64,000 nt of DNA from CAVVUC01 sp963751395. GTDB taxonomy: Bacteria; Verrucomicrobiota; Verrucomicrobiia; Chthoniobacterales; Chthoniobacteraceae. A program made the translations under genes and the position numbers. The notes beneath the pieces were generated by a model. The model ran no database searches, was not told the origin of the DNA, and saw only the letters and a program-made list of their open reading frames with translations. Where the stretch lies: assembly GCA_963751395.1 (NCBI GenBank), contig CAVVUC010000002.1:744001-808000 (forward strand). Direction: 5' to 3'. Positions 40,901 to 50,055 of this stretch are shown here, piece by piece (position 1 is the stretch's first letter; the number at the start of each line of letters is the position of its first letter).

Positions 40901-41313
40901 TGCGCATTTTTTTCCACCTGCATCACCGGAGCAAGACGCAGATTCGATGCGCCTGCCTGCCGGAGGATAAACCGGTCGTCCGTGGTGGCGTTTCCATCAT
41001 TGAAGGCGTCCGGTCCCTGAATGCTCCACTGGGTGTTGTCGATGGTCAGCGTCACATTCGCCGTCACGGAGCTGAAGGGGATGATGTCCTTGTTGCCATC
41101 GGCGACGGCGATTGCACGGACGAGGGAACCGCCCGCGCCGACGGTGAAATCGAACTGTTTCGTGCCGTTCGTCGTGCTGCCCAGCACGAGGTCGCTGGGA
41201 AACGGAGCGCCTGGCGAAATCGACGAGGTCCAGGTTGTTTGTGCATGCGCCGCGAGCAACTGCGCGGCGAGCGCGAGAACGAAGACGAGAGATGTCTTGA
41301 CGGGGAATTTCAT
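34902..41313 (-). CDS. Giant secreted heparinase II/III-like protein 2 (one frameshift)
   Basis: About 2136 residues after repair, from ATG 41313 with signal peptide MKFPVKTSLVFVLALAAQLLAAHA. It is a full-length paralogue of protein 1 with very similar text through the lyase domain (AHQDSDIGHIDLFAFGVPLALDS, AHNTVRFNG), the fn3-like and LamG-like parts and the PATR repeat (GSGTFTLAGENDYTGATNVNAG). It lacks the PKD/DNRLRE block and ends instead with a longer PATR region and the DGDKDGLSNLMEFAL segment. One extra base at 39956-39960 (GGGCC) breaks the frame between NYNTDK and ARHMMWD. There is no C-terminal barrel, so it is not a true autotransporter. Confidence 0.78.
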
Positions 41314-41460
41314 GACGGAGCGAAAAATGGCGATGAACGGGATCATCTTAACGGTGATCCTGTGTTTTCGGAAGGGAAAACCAGATCTCTACTCGCCAGG
41401 CATCGCGGCGCTCACCTCCGCCTCAATCCGGAATGGCGGGTCATTGACCGCCAGTTCGAT
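41314..41460. other. Intergenic gap between convergent-looking units
   Basis: 147 bp between the giant gene 2 start and the response regulator stop, both on the minus strand. It must carry the giant gene's promoter; no clear -35/-10 pair or repeat stands out. Confidence 0.3.
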
Positions 41461-42150
41461 TCAAGCTGCTGATTTCGTCCAGTGCGCGGCGTGGGCGACG
41501 AGTTCTGGCGCGCTCTTGATTCCCAACTTTTTCTTGATGTGCATCCGGTGGGTCTCGACGGTCTTAGGGCTGACTTGCAGCCGTTGCGCGACCTTTTGCG
41601 TGGAAAGGCCCTTGCCGAACAACTGGAATATCTCGAACTCGCGGTCGCTGAGAAGGCCGACGGGCGTTTGCATTTCGATTTCGCGGCGGCCCGACATCGA
41701 CTTGAGGATGCGCGCCAGCACTTTCTCGCTGGTGTAGGTGCCGCCGTCGAGCACGTGACGAATCGCGTGTGCGAGCTTCGCCGGGCCTTCGCTTTTCATC
41801 ACATAACCGCGGCTTCCGGCGCGCAGGCACCGCTCGGCGTAAATTTCCTCCTCGTGCATCGAAAGCACGATCACCGGCAGATCCGGCTGCGAGCTGGCGA
41901 GTTCTTTGACAAGGTCGAGGCCGCTCATTTTCGGAAGGCTGAGGTCGGTGATGACGACGTCCGGGCGCAGTTTTTTGACCAGCTCCAGCGCCTCTTCGGC
42001 ACTTCCCGCCTCGCCGCAGACAGAGAGCCCGGGTTCCTGTCCCAGCGCCCTGGCCAGGCCCATGCGCAGGAAGGGGTGATCGTCCACGATCAGCACCTTT
42101 TTCGGAGCAGTCGCGGCTCCTTTTTTCCCGCGCGGAGGTTCTTTTTTCAT
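41461..42150 (-). CDS. NarL/FixJ-family response regulator
   Basis: 229 residues. Receiver domain with acidic pocket VDDH (23-25) and phospho-acceptor Asp69 (VITDLSLPKMSG), Lys in VMKSEG, then a LuxR-type helix-turn-helix (LSDREFEIFQLFGKGLSTQKVAQRLQVSPKTVETHRMHIKKKL). It should bind DNA when phosphorylated by the kinase immediately upstream; the ATG overlaps that gene's TGA by 4 bp. Confidence 0.93.
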   Translation of the reverse strand: MKKEPPRGKKGAATAPKKVLIVDDHPFLRMGLARALGQEPGLSVCGEAGSAEEALELVKKLRPDVVITDLSLPKMSGLDLVKELASSQPDLPVIVLSMHEEEIYAERCLRAGSRGYVMKSEGPAKLAHAIRHVLDGGTYTSEKVLARILKSMSGRREIEMQTPVGLLSDREFEIFQLFGKGLSTQKVAQRLQVSPKTVETHRMHIKKKLGIKSAPELVAHAAHWTKSAA

Positions 42151-44597
42151 GACTTCGGTTCTGGACTTGCGACTCGGAGTGCTGCGATGCGGCAGAGAAT
42201 CCTGGTGCCGCCGCCCTTGCGCGGCCCGATGGTGAGATCTCCGCCGATCAAGCCTGCGCGATATTTCATGACACGCATCCCCATGCCGAACGCCTGCTCG
42301 TCATGCGCCGGGAGGCCGGCACCGTTGTCGATCACGGAGAGGCATGCTTCGCCGTCTTCCAAGGTCAACCGCACGGTGACATGTTTCGCGTTGCCGTGAC
42401 GAATGGCGTTGTGAATCGCCTCCTGCGCGATGAGGTAGAGCTGGTTGGCCGCGGTCTGTTCGATGAGAATCTCCTCCGACACCGCTTGAGCCTCGATCAA
42501 ATCTCGTTCGGGGCAGTCGAACCGGCAGCGTATCCGATGCGTTGTCGTGATGGTTTCCGAAAGACGCTGCAACGCGTAGATCAGCCCCGCGCTATCGGCA
42601 ACAACCGGTTTCATGCCCCTTGCCAACTGCCGCGTGTGATTGGTCGCGGTCGCGAGCGCTTTCTCGATCTCCCTGAGTTTGGCGAGAAGGGGATCGTCTC
42701 TTTTCAGGCCGCGATATGCCGCCGAGAGCGTGAACGAAATTCCGACAAGCTCCTGGCAGATTCCGTCGTGCAAATCCGCCGCAACACGCAGCCGTTCCTC
42801 CTCGCTGATCCGCAGAACCTCGACTTCGAGTTCCTTGCGCCGGGTGATGTCCCGGACAACGCCGATGAAGACCCGCCTGCCATCCAGTTCGCTGACGGCC
42901 TGCTCGATTGGAAAAATGGTTCCGTCCTTGCGGCGGCCTTGCATTTCGCGGCTGGTGCCGAGGATTTTCGCCCTGCTGGTGCGATTATACCTCGCCAGGT
43001 GGCTGTCGTGTTCTTCGCGATGAGGTGAGGGCATGAGAATGCTGACGTTCTTCCCGACCAACTCAGCCTCGGTGTAGCCGAAGATGCGCTCGGTGGCCGG
43101 GTTCACGCTCTCGATGACGCCCCGCCCGTCGATGGTGATGATCGCGTCCGCAACCGTGTCCAGGATCGCGCGCAGCCGCTCCTCGCGCTCCTTCAATAAC
43201 GCGGTGCGCTCGACCACTCGCTGATCGAGCGTTGCGTTAAGGCGCTGCAACTCTTCCTCGGCCAGTTTGCGCGCGGTGATGTCTATGTTGATGCCGCTCA
43301 TTCGCAAAGGTCTTCCGCTCTCGGCATGCTCCACACGGCCCAAACCCTGCAGCCAGCGCACGGCACCCCAGGGAAGGATGATCCGGAACTCGGCCCGGAA
43401 TTCCGGCGTCCTCCGTTCCAGTGCGTCACTGATGGCTTTATTGGCGCGCGCCTGGTCCTCCGGATGCACGCGGGATTCCCACAGATCGTAGGTGGGCGGG
43501 CCTTTGGCGGGGTCGCACCCATAAAGCACGTAGTTCTCGGGTGACCAGACGATCTGACCCGTGCCGAGATCCCAATCCCACGCGCCGGCCGAGGCTGCCT
43601 GAAGTGCAATACGCAGCCTTTCTTCACTTTTCTTCAAGGCATCCCCGACCAGCTTGCGGCCAGTGATGTCAGTCCCGATGCCCACCAAACCGGTGATGCG
43701 ACCTTGCGAATCCTTGAGTGGAGTTTTCGAGGTGAGGATGTAGAGAGTCCCGCTATTGATCCCGGGTCTAAATTCATCCTTGTCGATCAACGGTTGACCC
43801 GTTTTGAAAATTCCCCGCTCGTCCGCGAGGAACTCGGCGGCAGTCTCGCCAGGATAGAAGTCCGCATCGGTCCTGCCCACCAACGCTTCCGGCGAAGCCG
43901 CGCCCATCACACGCGCCACCTCGTTATTGGCCAATACAAACTGGTGCTCCGTGTTCTTGATGTAAAGGGAGCCCGGCACCAGATCGAACAGGGCGCGCAA
44001 TAAAGCGGATTCCTCCGCCAGCGCCTCCTCGGCTTTCTTCCGCTGGGTGATGTCGCTGATGACGGAGTTGTAGCTGGCAGCCTTCCTGCCAGGCTCCTCA
44101 TTGCGGATGCTTTCCATCTCCGCGCAGAAGGTGGAGCCGTCCTTGCACCTCAGCAGCAGCTCGCAGGTCTGCTTTTCTTTGTGGCTCAAGACTTCGCGCT
44201 GATGGTGGTAAAGGGCGTCCTGGGATTCGCGGGCGACGAAACGGGTGAACTTTTTCCCCACAAGCGCGGAGCGCTCCACCCCGAGCTTCTTCGCCGCCGT
44301 GAGGTTTGCTTCCAGCACGGTTCCATTTTCATCTAGGGTGACATAACCCACCGGAGCGAAATCGTAGAGATCGCTGAGGCGGTCGCGGGAATGCGCGAGT
44401 TCCTCCTGGGCCCTGCGCAGTTCCTCGTTCTGCAATTCCAGTTCGATCTGATGCACGCGCAGTTCATGCACGAGCACCTTGATTTCCTCCGAGGACAGGG
44501 ATTCGATTTCCGCGCGGCTTTTTCGCATCACCGCCTCGGCCCTGTCGCGCAACATGGCCGGCGTTGTTTTTGATGGGACGTCGCGTTTCCTGTTCAT
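42147..44597 (-). CDS. Multi-PAS sensor histidine kinase (HisKA_3 type)
   Basis: 816 residues, no membrane segment. A coiled-coil start (ELRVHQIELELQNEELRRAQEEL) is followed by four PAS domains (about 90-200, 205-330, 335-450, 480-600), each ending with an IT.RK connector. The HisKA_3 dimerisation helix has RVAADLHDGICQELVGIS with the phospho-histidine near 606. The HATPase domain has EAIHNAIRHGNA and DNGAGLPAHD. This type pairs with NarL regulators, matching the gene at 41461. Stop and start overlap neighbours by 4 bp on both sides, giving a compact three-gene operon. The signal is unknown; soluble PAS suggests redox, light or a cytoplasmic ligand. Confidence 0.93.
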   Translation of the reverse strand: MNRKRDVPSKTTPAMLRDRAEAVMRKSRAEIESLSSEEIKVLVHELRVHQIELELQNEELRRAQEELAHSRDRLSDLYDFAPVGYVTLDENGTVLEANLTAAKKLGVERSALVGKKFTRFVARESQDALYHHQREVLSHKEKQTCELLLRCKDGSTFCAEMESIRNEEPGRKAASYNSVISDITQRKKAEEALAEESALLRALFDLVPGSLYIKNTEHQFVLANNEVARVMGAASPEALVGRTDADFYPGETAAEFLADERGIFKTGQPLIDKDEFRPGINSGTLYILTSKTPLKDSQGRITGLVGIGTDITGRKLVGDALKKSEERLRIALQAASAGAWDWDLGTGQIVWSPENYVLYGCDPAKGPPTYDLWESRVHPEDQARANKAISDALERRTPEFRAEFRIILPWGAVRWLQGLGRVEHAESGRPLRMSGINIDITARKLAEEELQRLNATLDQRVVERTALLKEREERLRAILDTVADAIITIDGRGVIESVNPATERIFGYTEAELVGKNVSILMPSPHREEHDSHLARYNRTSRAKILGTSREMQGRRKDGTIFPIEQAVSELDGRRVFIGVVRDITRRKELEVEVLRISEEERLRVAADLHDGICQELVGISFTLSAAYRGLKRDDPLLAKLREIEKALATATNHTRQLARGMKPVVADSAGLIYALQRLSETITTTHRIRCRFDCPERDLIEAQAVSEEILIEQTAANQLYLIAQEAIHNAIRHGNAKHVTVRLTLEDGEACLSVIDNGAGLPAHDEQAFGMGMRVMKYRAGLIGGDLTIGPRKGGGTRILCRIAALRVASPEPKS

Positions 44598-47500
44598 CGT
44601 TGCTTGCGGTTGGTGATGTCGCGTTCGGTGGTGGCGATGGCGACCGGACGGCCCGTTTCATCGACCAGTGTTGTAATTGTCAGCCACACGTCCAGAACGC
44701 GCCCATCCTTTGTCTGCCGCTGTGTTTCGATCGAATCGATCGCCTCGCCCGAACGTATTTTCTTGATGAAGGATTTCATCTCCTCCCGTTTCGTCCCGGG
44801 AACAGTCTCGCCGATGTTCATCTGCAAAGCCTCGGCTTCGCTCCATCCATACATTTTCTCGGCACCGTGATTCCACGCCGTGATTCTTCCTTCGAAATCC
44901 TGAACCGTGATGGCATCGTTCGAGTCGCGAATAATGGCGGCCATCCGGCGCATCCCCTTCTGAGCCTCGTGCAGCGGGTTGACGTCCACGAACGTCAGCA
45001 CAAGCCCGCCGATCAGATTCTCGGCGGTGCGGTATGGCAGGATTCGCATGTAATACCAATGCCCGTCGCGCGTTTGCACTTCAGCCTGCCTGGGCACAAG
45101 CGTGCGCAGAACCTCGCTACAGTCGTCAACCAGCCGGACGGTGTTCAGGTTGGAAGCGAGATCGCCGAGCGGACGTCCGATGTCGCCAGGAATGAGGTTG
45201 ACGAGATGCCTCGCATGCTCGGTGTAGCGTTTGATTTTCAGGTCGCGGTCGAGGTAGAGGGTGGCGATTTCCGTGCCGTTCAGCAGGTTCTGCATGTCGT
45301 CGTTCGTGCGAGCGAACTCCTCGACCTTTGAATGCAGTTCGGTGTTCACCGTCGTCAGCTCCTGGTTGAGCGACTGCATTTCCTCGCGCGATGTTTCCAG
45401 TTCCTCATTCGAGCTTTGCAGTTCTTCATTGGCGGATTGCAGCTCTTCGTTCATGGACTTGAGTTCCTCGTTCGATGTCTCCAGTTCCTCGATGGTGATC
45501 TGCAACGATTCCCGCGTGCATTTCAGTTCGTGCTCGAGTGCCTTCACCCGCTTTGCATCGCGCTCCTTCGGCGCGCGGTGCTTCTGCTTCGACGTTTCCA
45601 CGGGTGCGCGGCTCGGGCGGAAGGTGACGAGGAAAAGCCCCTCAAGGGCTTCGGGTTCGGCGATTTTCGTGACCATGAGGTCGATGTGCTTGAAATCGCC
45701 GTTGGTGCGAACCTCAACGCCCTCGTGCGAGACCTCGCCGTTTTTCGTGGCCGCCTCCCGCAACGCCAGCGACAGATCGAGCTTCAGGCTCTCGCGCGCC
45801 ATGTCGTGGATGTTCAGCCGCGGCTGGCCTGCCGCCGGTTCGAGATATTCGCCCGTTCGTCCGTGGATGAAAATGACGTCGCCGCGATTGTTTACCACCA
45901 CGCTTGCCGGTGCGAAACGCGCCAGCAGAAGCCGATCGACGAGGCCGGTGATGTTCGATTCGCGCGACGGTTGTGGCGTCGCGGGCGGGTGTGCCTCCGC
46001 GCGCGCCTTCTGCGGTGCGGCCGGCAATCCCATCGATGGTTGCGCCGTGGCCTGCAATTCCTTGCGGCGGAAAATTTTGAACTTCTTGTCCACGACATCA
46101 AAGAAATCACCGCAGCCGCCGATCGTTTCCGATGGCCCGAGAAAGAGCAGTCCGCCCGGTTTGAGCGCGTAGTGAAACACCGGCAGCAACCGCTTTTGCA
46201 AGTCCGAGTGGAGGTAGATCAGCAGATTGCGGCAGGAGATGAGGTCGAGCTTCGTGAAGGGCGGATCTTTGATCACGTTTTGCAACGCGAAGATCGTCAT
46301 TTCGCGGATGTCCTTGCGAATGCGGTACGTGGCGCCTTCGCGCACAAAATATCGCTCAAGTCGCTTTGGCGGCACATCCAGGGCGATGCCTTCCGGATAG
46401 ATGCCGGTGCGAGCAGTGTCGATGGCTTCGCTGTCGAGGTCCGTGCCGAAGATTTGCACCTCGAAGGTCCGCCGCATCGCATTCATCGCCTCTCGCATCA
46501 CGATTGCGATTGAGAACGCCTCCTCGCCACTCGCGCAGCCTGGCACCCAGATTCGCAGCGTGTCCCCGTCCGTCCTCGATTTCAGCAACGCGGGCAGCGC
46601 GGTGTCCTCGAGCGACTCGAATGCCTCCGGATCGCGGAAGAAACTCGTGACACTGATGAGCAGCTCTTTGAAAAGAATGTCGGTTTCGTGCGGGTTCTGC
46701 TCAAGGAAGCGCACGTATTGGTTTGGATCCTCGATCTGTTGCAGGTTCATCCGCCGCTCGATGCGCCGTCGGAGCGTGCTCGTCTTGTAGCCGGAAAAAT
46801 CGTTTCCCGTCCGCGAATGCAGCAGCGCGAAGATTTTCTGCATCGGCTCGCCTGGAACCTCAAATTCTTCCCGCCTCCGCTCTGCAGCATGGTGGGGGTT
46901 TCGCCCATAAGCCGTGAGCTGCGCGGGCATTGCCGCAGGGTCCAGCACAAAGTCCGCAAGCCCCGTGGCGATCGCGCTGCCTGGCATTCCAGAGTATTTC
47001 GCCGACTGCACCTGCTGCACCATTGCCATGCCCGACTCGCCTTTGATCGCCCGCAAACCCAGGGTTCCATCCGAACCGGTGCCCGAGAGAATGATGCAGA
47101 TGGCGTTTTCCTTTTGATCGTCAGCGAGCGAGCGGAAGAAATGATCAATCGGAAGATGTGGCGATTCCTGTATGCCGACATCGATGCGATGCAGTCTGCC
47201 GCCCCGAATTTCAACCTGCCCGCCTGGCGGTTCCACGTAAACGCGGTTCACTTCAACTTTCATCCCGTCGCGAACCTCAAGGACCGGCAGCACGGTGGTC
47301 TTCCCAAGCAACTCCGGCAACATGCTCGCGTGCCCCGGATGCAGGTGAGTCACGACAACGAACGCCATGCCCATGTCGGCCGGCATCCGCGCAAAAAGCG
47401 CTTCAAGAGCTTCGAGCCCGCCCGCGGAAGCGCCGATGCCGACTATTGGAAAACGACGTGCTTGTGCCGGTGACTCGCCCTTGCTCGCGGATACGGGCGA

Positions 47501-47602
47501 TGGTCGCTTTTGAGCTGACTTTGCTTTGCCGGCTTCTTTGTCCGCCACGTCCGTGGTTGAGGGCGGCTTATTCGCAGGTCGGATTGGTTTCTTCGGTTGC
47601 AT
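44594..47602 (-). CDS. CheB/CheR fusion with C-terminal PAS domains
   Basis: 1002 residues from ATG 47602. A disordered basic head is followed by a CheB methylesterase (Ser59 in GIGASAGG, His86 in VTHLHPGH, Asp178 in SGTGSDG), then a CheR methyltransferase (SVTSFFRDPEAF, SAM loop VPGCASGEEAFSIA, ~353-367), a long coiled coil (~660-740, repeating ELQSANEELQSSNEE), and two PAS domains. It has no CheB receiver. These fusions occur outside chemotaxis, and no chemoreceptor, CheA or CheW is nearby. It heads the operon with the PAS kinase and NarL regulator, so it probably feeds that pathway. An earlier in-frame start (47716) lacks family-like sequence. Confidence 0.92.
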   Translation of the reverse strand: MQPKKPIRPANKPPSTTDVADKEAGKAKSAQKRPSPVSASKGESPAQARRFPIVGIGASAGGLEALEALFARMPADMGMAFVVVTHLHPGHASMLPELLGKTTVLPVLEVRDGMKVEVNRVYVEPPGGQVEIRGGRLHRIDVGIQESPHLPIDHFFRSLADDQKENAICIILSGTGSDGTLGLRAIKGESGMAMVQQVQSAKYSGMPGSAIATGLADFVLDPAAMPAQLTAYGRNPHHAAERRREEFEVPGEPMQKIFALLHSRTGNDFSGYKTSTLRRRIERRMNLQQIEDPNQYVRFLEQNPHETDILFKELLISVTSFFRDPEAFESLEDTALPALLKSRTDGDTLRIWVPGCASGEEAFSIAIVMREAMNAMRRTFEVQIFGTDLDSEAIDTARTGIYPEGIALDVPPKRLERYFVREGATYRIRKDIREMTIFALQNVIKDPPFTKLDLISCRNLLIYLHSDLQKRLLPVFHYALKPGGLLFLGPSETIGGCGDFFDVVDKKFKIFRRKELQATAQPSMGLPAAPQKARAEAHPPATPQPSRESNITGLVDRLLLARFAPASVVVNNRGDVIFIHGRTGEYLEPAAGQPRLNIHDMARESLKLDLSLALREAATKNGEVSHEGVEVRTNGDFKHIDLMVTKIAEPEALEGLFLVTFRPSRAPVETSKQKHRAPKERDAKRVKALEHELKCTRESLQITIEELETSNEELKSMNEELQSANEELQSSNEELETSREEMQSLNQELTTVNTELHSKVEEFARTNDDMQNLLNGTEIATLYLDRDLKIKRYTEHARHLVNLIPGDIGRPLGDLASNLNTVRLVDDCSEVLRTLVPRQAEVQTRDGHWYYMRILPYRTAENLIGGLVLTFVDVNPLHEAQKGMRRMAAIIRDSNDAITVQDFEGRITAWNHGAEKMYGWSEAEALQMNIGETVPGTKREEMKSFIKKIRSGEAIDSIETQRQTKDGRVLDVWLTITTLVDETGRPVAIATTERDITNRKQR

Positions 47603-47824
47603 GGCACAAAACAGAATGCCTCCACGACTCGGCTGGCAGAGCAACTTTCTAAGCACTTCGAGCCGACTCCACAAGCGGCAAAAGTCAGCGCGTCCTCGAC
47701 GGGCATGGAACTCCAAGCCTCTCCGCGATTCGGAGACTATTTCTGGCAGGTGCCGTTATACCATTTTCAAAAGACAATCGGACTCATCTTGAACATACGA
47801 CATTGGAAAAAATAAACACCGTGT

Positions 47825-47903
47825 GTCATTCCGAGCGCAGCGAGGAACCCCACATGCCACGTTGGGCGTTGTTTGTGAGATTCCTCGCTGCGCTCGGAAT
47901 GAC
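47825..47903. repeat. 23-bp perfect inverted repeat, REP-like, copy 1
   Basis: Arms 47825-47847 and 47881-47903 (GTCATTCCGAGCGCAGCGAG...) are exact reverse complements with a 33-nt loop. The right arm plus about 35 bp beyond it is repeated in the opposite direction at 50984-51043. The rest of 47603-48017 (upstream of the CheB/CheR gene) shows no gene. Confidence 0.85.
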
Positions 47904-48017
47904 GCGTGTCGGATGGGTTCGTTTGAAAAAGGAGTCAGATTATTGGTGCAATACGGTATAGAAGCGAAATGAGATCCATGCGCCTCGAGGTGCGCGGACT
48001 GGACCGTGCGCTTTTGC

Positions 48018-48485
48018 TTAGGAAGCCTCGGAGAGGGGAATTCCATCTCCCGGGTTGCAGCTCGCGACGCCATTTGCGGAGCCGGTTTCGAATGCGTTGC
48101 GGACAGCACAGTCGAGCGCATCGAGTGAAAACGGCTTCTGGAGAAATCCGCCAACCTCCTTGTTGGACAGGGCATCCCCGTTGGCGGACATGATGAGCGC
48201 CCGGCCTTGAGGGCGCACCTTCGCGAAGCAACCCGCCAGGTCGTCACCGCGCATGTCGGGCATTTCCAGATCGGTCAACAACAGGTCGATTTCCGGAACG
48301 GTTCCGGAGCGGATAATTTGCTGTGCTCCGAGCCCGTTGGTGGCAGTCAGGACACGGAACCCGATGGCGGACAAATACCACGCAACGATGTCGCAAATCT
48401 CCTTGTGATCATCGACCACGAGCACGGTCTTGGGGCGGCGCGATGCAGTCCGCCCATCTGGCCGTTCAGTGAACGCGGCGCTCAT
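48018..48485 (-). CDS. Single-domain response regulator
   Basis: 155 residues from ATG 48485. Only a receiver domain: VVDDHKEI (acid pocket 25-26), phospho-acceptor Asp72 (LLTDLEMPDMRG), Ser/Thr in IMSANG, Lys in FLQKPF, followed by an unstructured tail. With no output domain it would act by protein contact, like CheY or a phosphorelay shuttle. It is close to but not coupled with the CheB/CheR operon (a 415-bp repeat-bearing gap), so partnership is possible but unproven. Confidence 0.88.
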   Translation of the reverse strand: MSAAFTERPDGRTASRRPKTVLVVDDHKEICDIVAWYLSAIGFRVLTATNGLGAQQIIRSGTVPEIDLLLTDLEMPDMRGDDLAGCFAKVRPQGRALIMSANGDALSNKEVGGFLQKPFSLDALDCAVRNAFETGSANGVASCNPGDGIPLSEAS

Positions 48486-48960
48486 CGCCCCGACCTCCAG
48501 GAAAGCCCAGCGACGCGGCCTGTGCGTCCTTCTGCAGGCTGCGCCGCCATCGCTGCCGCACCGGCCCCGGGCCTTGGTTCGAATCCAAGCAGGCGGCACG
48601 TGCAAATTTTTTCCGGCAGACAAAAAGGTTCAGGCGATTGATTCCGTCGTGGGTAACGTGGGGGCGATGCGAGTGCCATGCGACATGAATGGCATGGTGG
48701 GCTATTCGGAGCAATTGGGAGAGAGTCCTGTTCTGCGATGGGGAAATGTCTTAGCCGGACTCAGGAAAATGCTGAGAGCCGGACTGCGAATTCCAAATCC
48801 CCGTCATGCTGAGCGGAGTTTCCTTCCGGTTCTTGCGGAAGCAAACGCAGTCGAAGAATCTCTGAGCTTCCGCCTTTCATTTTTGAAACCGGCCAGGGTC
48901 AGTGGGTGAAACTCAACAAGGAGGATTCGGCGCTTCGTCCAAGGCCCCATGCTCCCGCGC
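48486..48960. other. Intergenic region with tRNA-like T-arm and REP-like half site
   Basis: 475 bp. Around 48573-48589 there is CTTGG-TTCGAAT-CCAAG, a perfect T-arm, but no matching acceptor or anticodon arm. Near 48805-48870 lies a degenerate palindrome resembling the ATTCTCTGAC-type REP family. No gene is supported. Confidence 0.4.
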
Positions 48961-50055
48961 TCAAGCCGGCTGCGATGTCATGCGAACCGGCACACAGCGC
49001 GCGCCCCATTTCCCCGGCGCCTTTTCAAACCGCCCGGCGATCTCGCAGCCGCATGCGGCGCAGCGGTTGCCGTCGAGATTCCATTCCCCGAGTTCGTACC
49101 AGTCGCGCTCGATCAGCCGTTTGCCGCAGCCGGGACACCATGTGCTGCCGCCTTCCGGGTCGTGGACATTCCCCGTGTAAACGAAGTGCAGTCCTTTTGA
49201 CATCGCGATGCGCCTTGCCCGTTTCAGCGTCGCTGGCGGCGTGGACGGCGTGTCGAGCATTTTGAAATCCGGGTGGAACGCCGAAAAATGCCACGGCACG
49301 TCGGGACCGAGATTCTCCGCGAACCACTCGGCCGCGCGATGTAGTTCGGCGTCGCTGTCGTTCCCGCCGGGGATGAGCAGCGTGGTGACTTCGACCCAGA
49401 CGTTGGTTTCGCGCCGCAGATAGACCAGCGTGTCGAGCACCGGCTGAAGCTGACCGTAGCAGAGCCGGTGGTAGAACTCCTCGGTGAACGCCTTGAGGTC
49501 CACGTTGGCCGCGTCCATGTGCTGGTAAAACTCGGGACGCGCCTCGTTGCTGATGTAGCCGGCGGTCACGGCGACGGACCGGATGCCGCGCGCCCGGCAG
49601 GCGTCGGCGGTGTCGATGGCGTATTCGGCGAAGATGACCGGGTCGTTGTAGGTGAACGCGACCGAGCGGCAGCCGAGACGCTCCGCGGTGCGCGCGATCT
49701 GCTCCGGTGACGCGGCGTCGGCGAGCCGGTCCCACTCGCGCGCTTTGCTGATGCTCCAGTTCTGGCAAAAGCGGCAGCCGAGATTGCATCCGGCAGTGCC
49801 GAACGAAAGCACGCTGGTGCCGGGCAGGAAATGGTTGAGCGGTTTCTTTTCGATCGGATCGATGCAGAAGCCGCTGCTGCGCCCGTAGGTGGTGAGGATC
49901 ATCGCGCCGCCCGCCCGCTGGCGCACGAAACAGAAACCGCGCTGTCCGTCGTTGAGTTTGCAGAAGCGCGGGCAGAGCCGGCACTCAATCCGTCCGTCGG
50001 GCAACATCGTCCACCAGCGGGCCGGATGCTCGGACCGTGTCAGTGGCGCGACCAT
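48961..50055 (-). CDS. amrS: AmmeMemoRadiSam-system radical SAM enzyme
   Basis: 364 residues. Radical SAM cluster Cys90-x3-Cys94-x2-Cys97 (GCNLGCRFCQN) follows an N-terminal Cys set (Cys25, 28, 32, 42). The body has FTYNDPVIFAEYAID and TAGYISNEARPEFYQHMDAANVDLKAF, family hallmarks. The C-terminus adds WCPGCGKRLIE and RCAACGC, a probable zinc ribbon that the basic enzyme does not need. The substrate of this widespread family is not established. It overlaps the LigB-like gene by 16 bp, so they are made together. Confidence 0.88.
   Translation of the reverse strand: MVAPLTRSEHPARWWTMLPDGRIECRLCPRFCKLNDGQRGFCFVRQRAGGAMILTTYGRSSGFCIDPIEKKPLNHFLPGTSVLSFGTAGCNLGCRFCQNWSISKAREWDRLADAASPEQIARTAERLGCRSVAFTYNDPVIFAEYAIDTADACRARGIRSVAVTAGYISNEARPEFYQHMDAANVDLKAFTEEFYHRLCYGQLQPVLDTLVYLRRETNVWVEVTTLLIPGGNDSDAELHRAAEWFAENLGPDVPWHFSAFHPDFKMLDTPSTPPATLKRARRIAMSKGLHFVYTGNVHDPEGGSTWCPGCGKRLIERDWYELGEWNLDGNRCAACGCEIAGRFEKAPGKWGARCVPVRMTSQPA

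Noticed and set aside
34902..41313. Classical type V autotransporter
   Set aside because: PATR-like repeats are present but there is no C-terminal barrel; the end is a Gly/Ser strand segment like other secreted Verrucomicrobial proteins.
48573..48589. T-arm CTTGG-TTCGAAT-CCAAG suggesting a tRNA
   Set aside because: No acceptor 5' strand complementary to the downstream CAGGCGG and no D or anticodon arm within 100 bases; at most a tRNA 3' fragment.
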